Part shown: piece by piece, positions 1-7,552 of the stretch | Layout: each line of letters opens with the position of its first letter | How positions within the stretch are numbered: position 1 is the first letter of the stretch | From: CAYGZQ01 sp964354375 [NCBI: uncultured Planctomycetota bacterium] | GTDB taxonomy: Bacteria; JAJVIF01; JAPKYR01 | Direction: 5' to 3' | Length of the DNA stretch: 19,670 nucleotides | NCBI GenBank assembly: GCA_964354375.1 | Contig: CAYGZQ010000069.1 | Span: 1-19,670 of the forward strand | Notes under the pieces: model-generated | The model's input: only the letters and a program-made list of their open reading frames with translations | Database searches by the model: none | What the model was told of the DNA's origin: nothing | Translations under genes and position numbers: made by a program

Positions 1-1438
1 CCGGGTATCCCGTTTTTATGTGACGGTTGATAATGCGCTCGGAGCGCCGCCTGTTGACCGGGAAACGAGCGACGATCCTGGGCGGACGGCGTTTCCATGC
101 CGCGTACTCCACCATCGCTTTCAGCGCCGCAACCGCACGCTCCGGCGAGAAATAGTCCGGCAGGCTGTGAGCCACCAGCTCTTCCCGCGCAGGCACAACA
201 TCCTTCGCGCCCAGGAACGACAGCAGGATCGGTTTCACTCCCTTCACCGACTGCGCGATTGCAAGCGCTGTTTCCCTCGGATACGTCATCGCCTGAGGAG
301 TGAGCAGGACAATTATCGCGTCGACCGAATCGTCTTCCTGCGCCACATCCACCGCCATCGCGTACCGCTCCGGGTCCGCGTCTCCGAGCACATCGATCGG
401 GTTCGCGACACTCGCCGCCGCCGGAAGCTGCCTTCTCAGCGCAACTGCGGTCTCACTGCCGAGCTTCGCAACCACCATGCCCGAGTTCTCCACAGCATCT
501 GCCGCCATGATTCCCGGACCGCCCGCGTTGGTGATGATTGCCACTCGGTTTCCTTTCGGAAGCGGCTGCATCGACAATGCCGTCGCGGCGTCAAGGAGAT
601 TCTCGAAGCTCTCGGCGCGGATAACGCCCGCCCTCGCAAACGCCGCACCGTAGGCTATGTCGGCCCCGGCGAGGCTTCCGGTATGCGATGACGCCGCCTT
701 CCCTCCCGCCTCCGTCGTCCCCACCTTCAGCACGACAATCGGCTTCCTTGTCGCGACAGCCTCCGCCGCCCTTATGAACTTCTCGCCCGACTCTATGCTT
801 TCCAGGTAGCCGACGATGACCTTCGTATCATCATCGTCACCCAACGCCTCCAGGAAATCCACCTCGTTGAGATCGGCCTTGTTGCCCATGCTGATGAGCT
901 TTCCGAGCCCGTGATGCCGTCCCGCAGCCCAGTCCAGTATCGACGTAATCAACGCACCGGACTGCGAGATAATGGAAATCCCTCCCGTAGCGGGCATCCG
1001 GCTCGCGAAAGACGCATTCATCTTGTGATGCGTGTTTATCAGCCCCAGGACATTCGGACCCATCAGCCTGACCCCTGCAGACCTGCACATGTTGCCGATC
1101 TCTCTCTCCAGCTCTGCGCCCTGAGGACCCGTTTCCTTGAATCCCGCCGTGATCACAATGATAGCCTTCGCGCCCGCGTCTATCGAGGACTTCACGGCGT
1201 CTCTCACCGCCTGGGTGGGCACCGCGATGACGCTCAGGTCGACCTTGCCGCCGAACTCCTTGAGATCCACATAGCATCTCTTGCCGAGAATTTCCCCTCC
1301 CTTCGGATTCACCGGGACGATTTTCCCTTCGAAGCCGCACTCTATCAGGTTTTCCAGAATTTCGTATCCGACCTTTCCGCGTGTGGAAGAGGCCCCGACG
1401 AGGGCGATCGTCTCGGGATACAGCAGGGCTTCTAGCAT
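1..1438 (-). CDS. ADP-forming acyl-CoA (acetyl-CoA) ligase, 5' part; gene runs off the left edge
   Basis: NDP-forming acyl-CoA synthetase. Enzymes of this family convert acyl-CoA, ADP and phosphate to the free acid, CoA and ATP, and so make ATP by substrate-level phosphorylation in the cytoplasm. I translated 479 residues from the minus strand; a full single-chain enzyme is about 700. Residues 1-130 are a CoA-binding Rossmann-type domain (IALVGASSTRGKVGYEIL; later VPVNPK, IAVPT, ITAGF and MGPNVLG). The succinyl-CoA-synthetase-like part follows, with SQSGALITSILDWA (about 159-171) and SSHTGSLAG (250-258). His252 in the latter fits the phosphorylated histidine of the family (His257 in the Pyrococcus alpha subunit, from memory). 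The sequence stays open to base 1, so the ATP-grasp (beta) part should lie outside the window. The ATG at 1438 has an AGGA ribosome site 8 bases upstream. The substrate (acetate, branched or aryl acid) cannot be told from sequence. Confidence 0.9.
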   Translation of the reverse strand, partial: MLEALLYPETIALVGASSTRGKVGYEILENLIECGFEGKIVPVNPKGGEILGKRCYVDLKEFGGKVDLSVIAVPTQAVRDAVKSSIDAGAKAIIVITAGFKETGPQGAELEREIGNMCRSAGVRLMGPNVLGLINTHHKMNASFASRMPATGGISIISQSGALITSILDWAAGRHHGLGKLISMGNKADLNEVDFLEALGDDDDTKVIVGYLESIESGEKFIRAAEAVATRKPIVVLKVGTTEAGGKAASSHTGSLAGADIAYGAAFARAGVIRAESFENLLDAATALSMQPLPKGNRVAIITNAGGPGIMAADAVENSGMVVAKLGSETAVALRRQLPAAASVANPIDVLGDADPERYAMAVDVAQEDDSVDAIIVLLTPQAMTYPRETALAIAQSVKGVKPILLSFLGAKDVVPAREELVAHSLPDYFSPERAVAALKAMVEYAAWKRRPPRIVARFPVNRRRSERIINRHIKTGYP

Positions 1439-1831
1439 GTCTGAGTTCCTGGTTTCTCGATTGTCCTGTACAAACTGAGGAGAACGGCCTTCACCGCCTT
1501 CTTCTCGCTAACTCAATTAACAACGACAGGGGATGGAAGTCAAGGGACCGCTTGTGCTTTTTTTCACATTTGGGGTTTTTGCCCCCTGCACGCTGAGGAG
1601 GACCTCCCCACACCCGGCCGAGCGATTCATGTCCTCGCTGGGATTGGAGGACCTGACCCGCGGGACTTGCCAGTGCGATAGCGGAAGTGTTAACCTGTAT
1701 AAGAACTGATAACGAATTATCGTCGACAGTTCGCGGCTGGAAATCCGCTAACAGGGGCGCGATTGTCCAGCGAGACATGATTGGCAGTTCAGTGCACGGA
1801 TCTGGATAGGAGAAAGGGCAGCACAAACACG
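1439..1831. other. Divergent intergenic region between the acyl-CoA ligase and the response regulator
   Basis: About 390 bases with no convincing gene. It must hold promoters for both flanking genes, which point away from each other. Visible items are a candidate minus-strand promoter near 1516-1543, a repeated GGAGGACCT at 1597-1605 and 1646-1654, and an AT-rich patch at 1690-1721. That patch contains a -10-like TATAAG (1698-1703) and a small dyad GATAA/TTATC (1708-1712, 1717-1721), nested inside AACTG/CAGTT (1704-1708, 1727-1731). I see no good -35 for TATAAG, so the regulator's promoter is not resolved. Reading frames on the minus strand here have no recognisable protein features. Confidence 0.5.
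1516..1543 (-). promoter_or_regulatory. Candidate sigma70 promoter for the acyl-CoA ligase
   Basis: On the minus strand, TTGACT (plus positions 1538-1543) is followed after 16 bases by GTTAAT (1516-1521). The match is 5/6 at -35 and 4/6 at -10. Transcription would start about 70 bases before the ATG at 1438. Assigned by consensus match only. Confidence 0.35.
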
Positions 1832-3040
1832 ATGAAAAGGAAGCCCAAGAAGATCCTCGTCGTCGAAGACGATCGAGCGTCGGCGAGAATTCTCGAAACG
1901 CTTTTCAGGAAGTGGGGATTCGATGTAATCACCGCCGAGAACGGGGCGAAGGGCTGGGAGCTATTCCAATCCGACCCGGACATCCGCATCGTGATCAGCG
2001 ACTGGATGATGCCGGAGATCGACGGGGTCGACTTGTGCCGGAAGGTACGCAGCCTGGTGGATCGCCGCTACACCTACTTCATCTTGCTCACTGCGAAAAC
2101 GCAGACCGACGATGTGGTGATCGGCATGGAGGCCGGAGCGGACGATTTCGTCACCAAGCCGTTCAACCAGTACGAGCTCCGCGTGCGCATTCACGCAGGC
2201 GAGCGTGTGGTCGATCTGGAAACCGAGCTTGCGAGCAAAGTTGAGGAGCTTTCCACGGCGTACAGGCAGATGCGCAACGATCTGGCCGCAGCTGCCGCGA
2301 TGCAGCAGAGCATGCTCCCGCCACTGACCGGCCGGCTCCCGGGTCTCCATTACTCGGCCTGCTACATCCCGTCCGAGGGCATCGGCGGCGACATGTTCAA
2401 CGTGATCGAGCTCCCCGACTCAGAGCTGGGCGTTTACATCTTCGACGTTTCCGGTCACGGCGCTGCCGCAGCGCTTCAGTCGGTCGCGATGGGCCGTATG
2501 CTGTCGCCGTACAACCAGACCGCCAGCCTGCTTCTTGACTCCTTCTCTGCCGAGGGCTCCGCGACCGCCGTGCCCCCTCGGGCGGTCGTCGATCGCCTTA
2601 ACTCCCGCTTCCAGTCCCCCTCCAGCAAGGGCGATTTCATCACCTTCCTGTACGGCATCCTGTCGAAGGACCTCAGCACATTCACTTACACCAGAGCGGG
2701 ACATCCTGCGCCCGTGCTTGTCTCCGCAGGCTCCCTTGTCGAGGTCCCCGACAAAGGCGACATTCCCATCGGAATCCTCCCGCGGTACTCCTACGAGGAA
2801 AACGTGCTGAAGCTCAAGCCGTACGACCGACTGTATTTCTTCACCGATGGCATTCTGGAGGCTTCGAACAGTTCGAGAGCGATATTCGGAGAGGAGAAGC
2901 TGCGCGCCAGTCTCGCCGAGACAGCCGCGTTGAGCCTCGAGGAGAGCATAGAGCGTCTGACGGCTGCGGTCTTCGAATGGTGCGCCAGACCGGCCACAGA
3001 CGACGACATGACGATCCTGGGGATAGAGATACACCCATAG
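1832..3040 (+). CDS. Response regulator fused to a PP2C/SpoIIE-type protein phosphatase (RsbU-like output)
   Basis: A 402-residue cytoplasmic signalling protein. Residues 7-125 are a receiver domain: acidic residues E12/D13/D14, phospho-acceptor Asp57 in ISDWMMP, Thr87 in LLTA and Lys109 in VTKPF. A short helical, probably coiled-coil linker (125-160) leads to a PPM/SpoIIE phosphatase domain to the C-terminus. Metal-site aspartates are visible in GGDMF (D187), DVSGHG (D205), FFTDG (D339) and TDDDMT. Known relatives, when phosphorylated by a histidine kinase, dephosphorylate an anti-anti-sigma factor and so control an alternative sigma factor. No kinase, STAS-domain or anti-sigma gene is in the window, so the target is unknown. 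I chose ATG 1832 because the receiver fold begins directly after it; purine-rich sites lie upstream at 1808-1818, rather far from the start. A TTG at 1781 in the same frame would add 17 unlikely residues. Confidence 0.93.
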   Translation: MKRKPKKILVVEDDRASARILETLFRKWGFDVITAENGAKGWELFQSDPDIRIVISDWMMPEIDGVDLCRKVRSLVDRRYTYFILLTAKTQTDDVVIGMEAGADDFVTKPFNQYELRVRIHAGERVVDLETELASKVEELSTAYRQMRNDLAAAAAMQQSMLPPLTGRLPGLHYSACYIPSEGIGGDMFNVIELPDSELGVYIFDVSGHGAAAALQSVAMGRMLSPYNQTASLLLDSFSAEGSATAVPPRAVVDRLNSRFQSPSSKGDFITFLYGILSKDLSTFTYTRAGHPAPVLVSAGSLVEVPDKGDIPIGILPRYSYEENVLKLKPYDRLYFFTDGILEASNSSRAIFGEEKLRASLAETAALSLEESIERLTAAVFEWCARPATDDDMTILGIEIHP

Positions 3041-3073
3041 CGTCGCGCCCCGGAGAAATACCGCTCCCCCTGC

Positions 3074-4720
3074 CTACAAGTCATACCTCGCGGCTATCGC
3101 CATACGCCTTCCCATGCCGAAGGCCTTGCTCGTGATCTTCAGTCCCGGCGCCGCCTGCCGCCTCTTGTACTCGTTCCTGTTGATCGCCCCCACCACCCAC
3201 ATCACCGTCTTTCGATCAATCCCCCCGCTCACTATTTCCTCGACCGACTGCCCCTCGTCGATGTAGAGCCGAAGGATCTCGTCCAGAACCGGGTACGGCG
3301 GGAGCGTGTCCTGGTCCAGTTGCCCGGGTCTCAGCTCGGCCGACGGCGGTCTGGCGATAATGCTTCGCGGTATCGCCTCACCGTCCCTGTTCGCGAACTC
3401 AGCGATCTCATAAACCATCGTCTTCGGGACATCCGACAGCACCGCAAGACCCCCGCTCATGTCGCCGTAAAGCGTACAGTAACCCACCCCAAGCTCGCTC
3501 TTGTTGCCGGTCGACAAAACCAGGTGGCCGTACCTGTTCGAGATCGCCATCAGGATATTCCCGCGGATTCTTGCCTGCACATTCTCCAGGGTCACGTCGA
3601 TCTCTTCCTTGATCTCAAGGGGACCGCAAAGTGTCTCCTTGTACGCGTCGTACACCCCCGATATCGGCATGGTCTGAAAGTGAATTCCCAGGTTCGACGC
3701 AAGCTCCTCCGACAGCTGAGCGCTCTGGGGGGACGAATACGGCGACGGCATTGTCACGCCGAGAACGTTTCCGCCCCCGACCGCCCTCGACGCCAGCATC
3801 GCGACCACCGCGGAATCCACTCCGCCGGAAAGCCCCACCACCGCCTTCGAAAATCCGCACTTGCCCATGTAGTCCCGGATTCCGAGAACGAGAGCGTCAT
3901 GCGCCGACGCGATCTCCTCCTGCGGCTCATAATCACTGCCGTCTCCCCTCGCGGACGTGTCGACGGTCCGCACCGCTTCCTCGAACGGCGGCAAGGCCTC
4001 GACAATATTCCCGCTCCCGTCCACGAGAATGCTCCTCCCGTCGAATATCAGCTCGTCGTTCGCGCCCACCTGGTTCACGAACACGAGCGGAATCCCGTGC
4101 TTCTTCGCATGGCTGCCGAACATCCTGAACCGTATGGATTCCTTCCCCACATGGAATGGCGAAGCCGAAATATTCACGAACAAAGTGGCCCCCTGCCTCG
4201 CGAGAACGTCCACCGGATCGACATCGTATTTCCTCGACATCACTTCCGGCTCGTTCCACGCGTCCTCGCAGATCGTGATCCCGAGTTTCTCATTCTTGAA
4301 CGACACGACCCCAGTCCGTTCGGCGGGATCGAAATACCGGACCTCGTCGAAGACATCGTACGTGGGCAGCAGCGTTTTATGCTGCACGAACACGATCTCG
4401 CCGTCGAGGATCAGCGCCGCCGAGTTGTGCAGACCTGTCCCGGCCGTCGTTTCATACGCAATCGGTACGCCGACGAGAATGCCGATGCCTTTGCAGCGCG
4501 ATGAGATCCCGACCACCTCCCGAAGCGCGTCCTCCCCTCGCCGGATAAACCATCTGCGCTCCAGAAGATCCCTGGGCGGATACCCGACCAGGTAGAGCTC
4601 GGGCAGCACCAGGAGATCGGATCTCTCCTTCTTTGCCTGCTCAAGCGCGGTCCCAAGCTTCCGGATGTTCCCCGGAGTGTCCCCGATCGTCGGGTTCAAT
4701 TGTGCTATCGTGATTCGCAT
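3074..4720 (-). CDS. nadE: Glutamine-dependent NAD+ synthetase
   Basis: Makes NAD+ from deamido-NAD+ (nicotinic acid adenine dinucleotide), ATP and glutamine, the last step of NAD synthesis. It has 548 residues, the usual size of the two-domain bacterial form. The N-terminal nitrilase-type amidohydrolase has the Glu-Lys-Cys triad: Glu41 (LVLPELYLVGYPPRDLL), Lys115 (QHKTLLP) and Cys151 (ITICEDAWNEPEV). It supplies ammonia from glutamine. The C-terminal synthetase has the ATP-pyrophosphatase P-loop SGGVDS (298-303), and downstream STGNKSELGVGYCTLYGDM and RPPSAELRPGQ. The ATG at 4720 has GGGGAG 4 bases upstream. The gene ends 34 bases from the convergent response-regulator stop. A -10-like TATAAC lies on the minus strand at plus 4754-4759, without a clear -35. 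Confidence 0.96.
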   Translation of the reverse strand: MRITIAQLNPTIGDTPGNIRKLGTALEQAKKERSDLLVLPELYLVGYPPRDLLERRWFIRRGEDALREVVGISSRCKGIGILVGVPIAYETTAGTGLHNSAALILDGEIVFVQHKTLLPTYDVFDEVRYFDPAERTGVVSFKNEKLGITICEDAWNEPEVMSRKYDVDPVDVLARQGATLFVNISASPFHVGKESIRFRMFGSHAKKHGIPLVFVNQVGANDELIFDGRSILVDGSGNIVEALPPFEEAVRTVDTSARGDGSDYEPQEEIASAHDALVLGIRDYMGKCGFSKAVVGLSGGVDSAVVAMLASRAVGGGNVLGVTMPSPYSSPQSAQLSEELASNLGIHFQTMPISGVYDAYKETLCGPLEIKEEIDVTLENVQARIRGNILMAISNRYGHLVLSTGNKSELGVGYCTLYGDMSGGLAVLSDVPKTMVYEIAEFANRDGEAIPRSIIARPPSAELRPGQLDQDTLPPYPVLDEILRLYIDEGQSVEEIVSGGIDRKTVMWVVGAINRNEYKRRQAAPGLKITSKAFGMGRRMAIAARYDL

Positions 4721-4791
4721 CTCGCTCCCCGGCGTTTCCCCGACCGACTGTATGTTATATCCTGCCCCTCCAAAAATAAAGCCATATGCGT

Positions 4792-4820
4792 TTGACCTGA
4801 TGTTCTACTCAAAGTAGAAT
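4792..4820 (+). promoter_or_regulatory. Sigma70-type promoter of the TIG-containing lipoprotein, overlapped by a perfect dyad
   Basis: TTGACC (4792-4797), a 17-base spacer and TAGAAT (4815-4820) match the sigma70 consensus at 5/6 and 5/6 with ideal spacing. The start would be near 4827, leaving a leader of about 33 bases. A perfect inverted repeat, TTCTACT-CAA-AGTAGAA (4803-4819), fills the spacer and most of the -10 box. That is where a repressor operator would sit, although operator function is inferred. Confidence 0.65.
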
Positions 4821-4859
4821 CTATGTGGCTGCAAATTCCTGACATAAGGGGACGATTCC

Positions 4860-7487
4860 ATGAGTGGTAATCAAGGACGGTACTGGCTCATTCTAACGTG
4901 CGCCGTCGCAGGCTTTCTTGCGATCGGATGTTCCGGCGGATCGCCCCTCGCCCCGCCCGTTCAACCCGATGCTGCGTTGACCCAGCAGCGCCAAGGCTCC
5001 CATTCCGTGAGCTACCCTGCCCTGTGGGGACTGTGGGACGTGACCATCGACCCTGCGACGGGGGAAGTGGAGATCACCCCACTTCGCGGCTGTCAGTTCA
5101 CGGTTGACGTCGTGACGTTTCTGCAGCCGCCCGCCGGAAAAATCACGAACTTGAGCATTAAGGTCACGGATGTCGCCGACTGGTTCACCGAAGGGCTCAT
5201 CACCGTCGACGTGGGACTCACTCATCCCTTCCCCGGAATGGACCAGTACACGGGCCACGACGTGAAAGGCGTTTTTATCGCGCCCGGAAGCCTCATTGCC
5301 GACTCGGATGCCAGCATCGTCTTCACCGACGGAGCCGAGCAGCCGATTCTGCTGAACGCGGACGGTTACACGCGCTGGCAGAATCCGATTGAGTTCGCTG
5401 CGGACGGCACGATTTTCACGTTCAAGCCCGGGGCGCTCGGTACCCCCGGCGACTTCAACGCCACGATCAACGGATACAAATACTTCGCAGGCGGGATCGG
5501 TCTGGACGATGACGTCCCTGACTTTTTCGCCGACCCCGCCAACACCGCAAACCGCGGACAGTTCCGCGCAGGTTCGAATATCCATCGCACTTACGAGCTC
5601 AAGTTCCCTTTTGTCGGAGGCTCACCGAAACTGACGTTCCAGTACGCCGTGATCGCTCACTGGGTCGAGCCCACCGAGCTCGATCCCTACGACATCCCCG
5701 GCAGCTTCCCACCCGAGGCGAACGCCACGGAAGCGGTCCACACGGGAATGACCGACAATTCCGATCTGTGGTACTCAGGCGGGGAGAGCGGCGGCGTGAT
5801 GAAACTCGACCTGGAGATTTTCCAGTGGCAGCCCTACTTCGCTTTGGGGGTCGTCACCGACTTCGTCCATTCCGTTATTCTGGATTTTCCGGGAGGCTCC
5901 GTAACACCGTCGAGCTATGAGATCCCCGCGGACCTCCTCCCACCCCCTCTTCCGTCCGCAGAAAATTCTTCAGTGGTCCCGATAGAGATCGTCGGTCTCA
6001 CGCTCGCATCGTCCGAGCCGATCGATGTCCTCGTTTCCATCGTCACCGATGACGGACAAGGCAACACGCTCGAATTCAACCCCGGCAACGGCAAAACCTA
6101 TAATGCAAGCCCGCTTGCGGCCTATTTCCGCACCACGGTCGCGGTCGGCACGTCGGCCGTGAATCCAACCGTGACGTCGATTGTTCCCGACCACGCGCAC
6201 CAGCACGAGATCGTCGACAACGCCGTTATCACGGGCACCAATTTCATGAACGTCACTTCGGTACGACTCGTAATGGACGCAGAGATCATTGAAGCCGATA
6301 CGTTCAATGTCGATTCGACCACGCAGATCACCGCCGACTTCGATCTGGGCTCGCATCCGTTCGGGCTGTACGATGTGGTGGTGGAGGTTCAGGGGGGATA
6401 CACGGGAGTACTCGCGAACGGGTTCGAAATCCTCCTGCAATGCGGCACAACCGCTCCCGCGCTTGATGATGTCTACACCCTGCAACCGTACATCAACACC
6501 AACTGGACCTGCGGCATCCTCAACGCCGGACCGTACGAGGGCTACACGATATTCCCCGAGTGCAATATCTTCTACAACGGCTACCGGGTGTTCGATCACA
6601 TGACTCAGTCCGACGGAACGTCGTGTCTCCAGTGGACCGCGTTCCAGGCGCTCGGCAACGCCCTGATGATCGAACCCGCGGGCGAAAACGAGATGATGAT
6701 GATCTGTCCGGCTTACGCCATCTACTACTGGCAGTTGATCGATCAGAACAATGGACAACTCAAGCAGAATCTGTACACCGGCTATCAATACGGCATAGTG
6801 GGCGATTTCGACGGTGATGATGACTTCTGGGGCATAGTCGTCAACTGCCCCAACTCCTCAGTACCCAATGTCTACGAATACTACCTGCAACACTGGGCAT
6901 ATAACCCGTCCAACCCGTCGACTCCATATTCCCTGTACGAGCAGTTGGATGTTACCTCTCTCTTCAGGGACGACATCAGCGTCGATCAGAAATGGGAGGT
7001 CTTCGGTGACCTCGTGATGCTTCCCGACGCCGACTATTGCTTCGTTCTCACGGGATCGCAGGGCACCGACGATCACAAGGTCGACAAGGTCGATCTCACG
7101 GGGTCTTCGCCCACAATTGTCGCGTCCCATAGCTTCGCGGGCGAAGGGCTTGAGGGGGACGGCCAGATAAATATCGGACAATCCCGGTCGGTCAAGATGG
7201 AGATCGACATCTCAGACGAACCGTACATCCCGTGCAGGCTCGTCGTCGCAGGGAGCAAGTACGTATACTCCGAAAATAAGTATCACATGAACATTTATCG
7301 CTTCGACACCGATCTCAATCTTCTGGACTCGACCTCGACGCCCTACAACATCGACTCGGGCTACGCCCGCAAGTTTTACGGCATGGCCCTGGACATGGAG
7401 AACGGTGTGATCTGCCATCTGACCGAGTTCCCATGGATCGGCCCCGAAACGTATTACGGGATTTCGCCGCTCCCCGCGGATTGGTAA
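4860..7487 (+). CDS. Large exported lipoprotein: shared LWG/HPFPG module + TIG domain + beta-rich C-terminus (paralogue 1)
   Basis: Predicted 875-residue lipoprotein of unknown function. Signal peptide 1-23 has a hydrophobic stretch and lipobox AIGC with acylated Cys24. Residues 50 to about 430 form the module shared with the two other large lipoproteins here: LWG (55-57), HPFPG (122-126), DVKGVF (134-139), NADGYTRWQNP (166-176), YKYF and a closing PLAAYFR (about 418-424). A TIG/IPT-type immunoglobulin-like domain follows (about 435-524, starting NPTVTSIVPDHAHQHE). The remaining 350 residues are rich in aromatic and acidic residues with no domain I can name; IVGDFDGDDDFWGIV resembles acidic propeller loops. 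ATG 4860 has AAGGGGA 7 bases upstream, and a sigma70-like promoter precedes it. It is divergent from nadE and convergent with the PKD-containing paralogue, so it is probably monocistronic. A role in binding or adhesion at the cell surface is inference. Confidence 0.88.
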   Translation: MSGNQGRYWLILTCAVAGFLAIGCSGGSPLAPPVQPDAALTQQRQGSHSVSYPALWGLWDVTIDPATGEVEITPLRGCQFTVDVVTFLQPPAGKITNLSIKVTDVADWFTEGLITVDVGLTHPFPGMDQYTGHDVKGVFIAPGSLIADSDASIVFTDGAEQPILLNADGYTRWQNPIEFAADGTIFTFKPGALGTPGDFNATINGYKYFAGGIGLDDDVPDFFADPANTANRGQFRAGSNIHRTYELKFPFVGGSPKLTFQYAVIAHWVEPTELDPYDIPGSFPPEANATEAVHTGMTDNSDLWYSGGESGGVMKLDLEIFQWQPYFALGVVTDFVHSVILDFPGGSVTPSSYEIPADLLPPPLPSAENSSVVPIEIVGLTLASSEPIDVLVSIVTDDGQGNTLEFNPGNGKTYNASPLAAYFRTTVAVGTSAVNPTVTSIVPDHAHQHEIVDNAVITGTNFMNVTSVRLVMDAEIIEADTFNVDSTTQITADFDLGSHPFGLYDVVVEVQGGYTGVLANGFEILLQCGTTAPALDDVYTLQPYINTNWTCGILNAGPYEGYTIFPECNIFYNGYRVFDHMTQSDGTSCLQWTAFQALGNALMIEPAGENEMMMICPAYAIYYWQLIDQNNGQLKQNLYTGYQYGIVGDFDGDDDFWGIVVNCPNSSVPNVYEYYLQHWAYNPSNPSTPYSLYEQLDVTSLFRDDISVDQKWEVFGDLVMLPDADYCFVLTGSQGTDDHKVDKVDLTGSSPTIVASHSFAGEGLEGDGQINIGQSRSVKMEIDISDEPYIPCRLVVAGSKYVYSENKYHMNIYRFDTDLNLLDSTSTPYNIDSGYARKFYGMALDMENGVICHLTEFPWIGPETYYGISPLPADW

Positions 7488-7551
7488 CATGCACGTCCCG
7501 CGCATGGTTCCTCGTTTTCGCGCAGGTAAGAACGATGCGCAGGATGCGCAT
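7488..7551. repeat. REP-like palindrome copy A with a degenerate inverted copy, between convergent stops
   Basis: The 65-base gap between the convergent stops is almost wholly repeat. The palindrome ATGCGCA-GGA-TGCGCAT lies at 7535-7551, preceded by AAGAAC as in the other copies. A degenerate copy in the opposite orientation lies at 7488-7512 (ending GCGCATGGTTCCT). The two fold on each other: 7500-7512 pairs with 7528-7540 at 11 of 13 positions around a 15-base loop. A joint bidirectional terminator or mRNA-end stabiliser is possible, but no T-run follows the stem. Confidence 0.7.
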
Positions 7552-7552
7552 C

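Noticed and set aside
1572-1585. Hairpin GGGG-TTTTTG-CCCC as a terminator
   Set aside because: Only 4 bp, the T-run precedes rather than follows it on the plus strand, and no gene ends there.
1491-1826. 111-residue minus-strand frame in the divergent intergenic region
   Set aside because: Overlaps the likely promoters, has no ribosome site and no recognisable protein features.
3041-3073. Terminator between the convergent response regulator and nadE
   Set aside because: Only a 4-bp GGAG/CTCC stem and no T-run; too weak to call.
3320-4504. Long plus-strand frame (394 residues) opposite nadE, and similar long frames opposite the lipoproteins and the acyl-CoA ligase
   Set aside because: Shadow frames produced by GC-rich codons of well-identified genes; Arg/His/Pro-rich with no domain.
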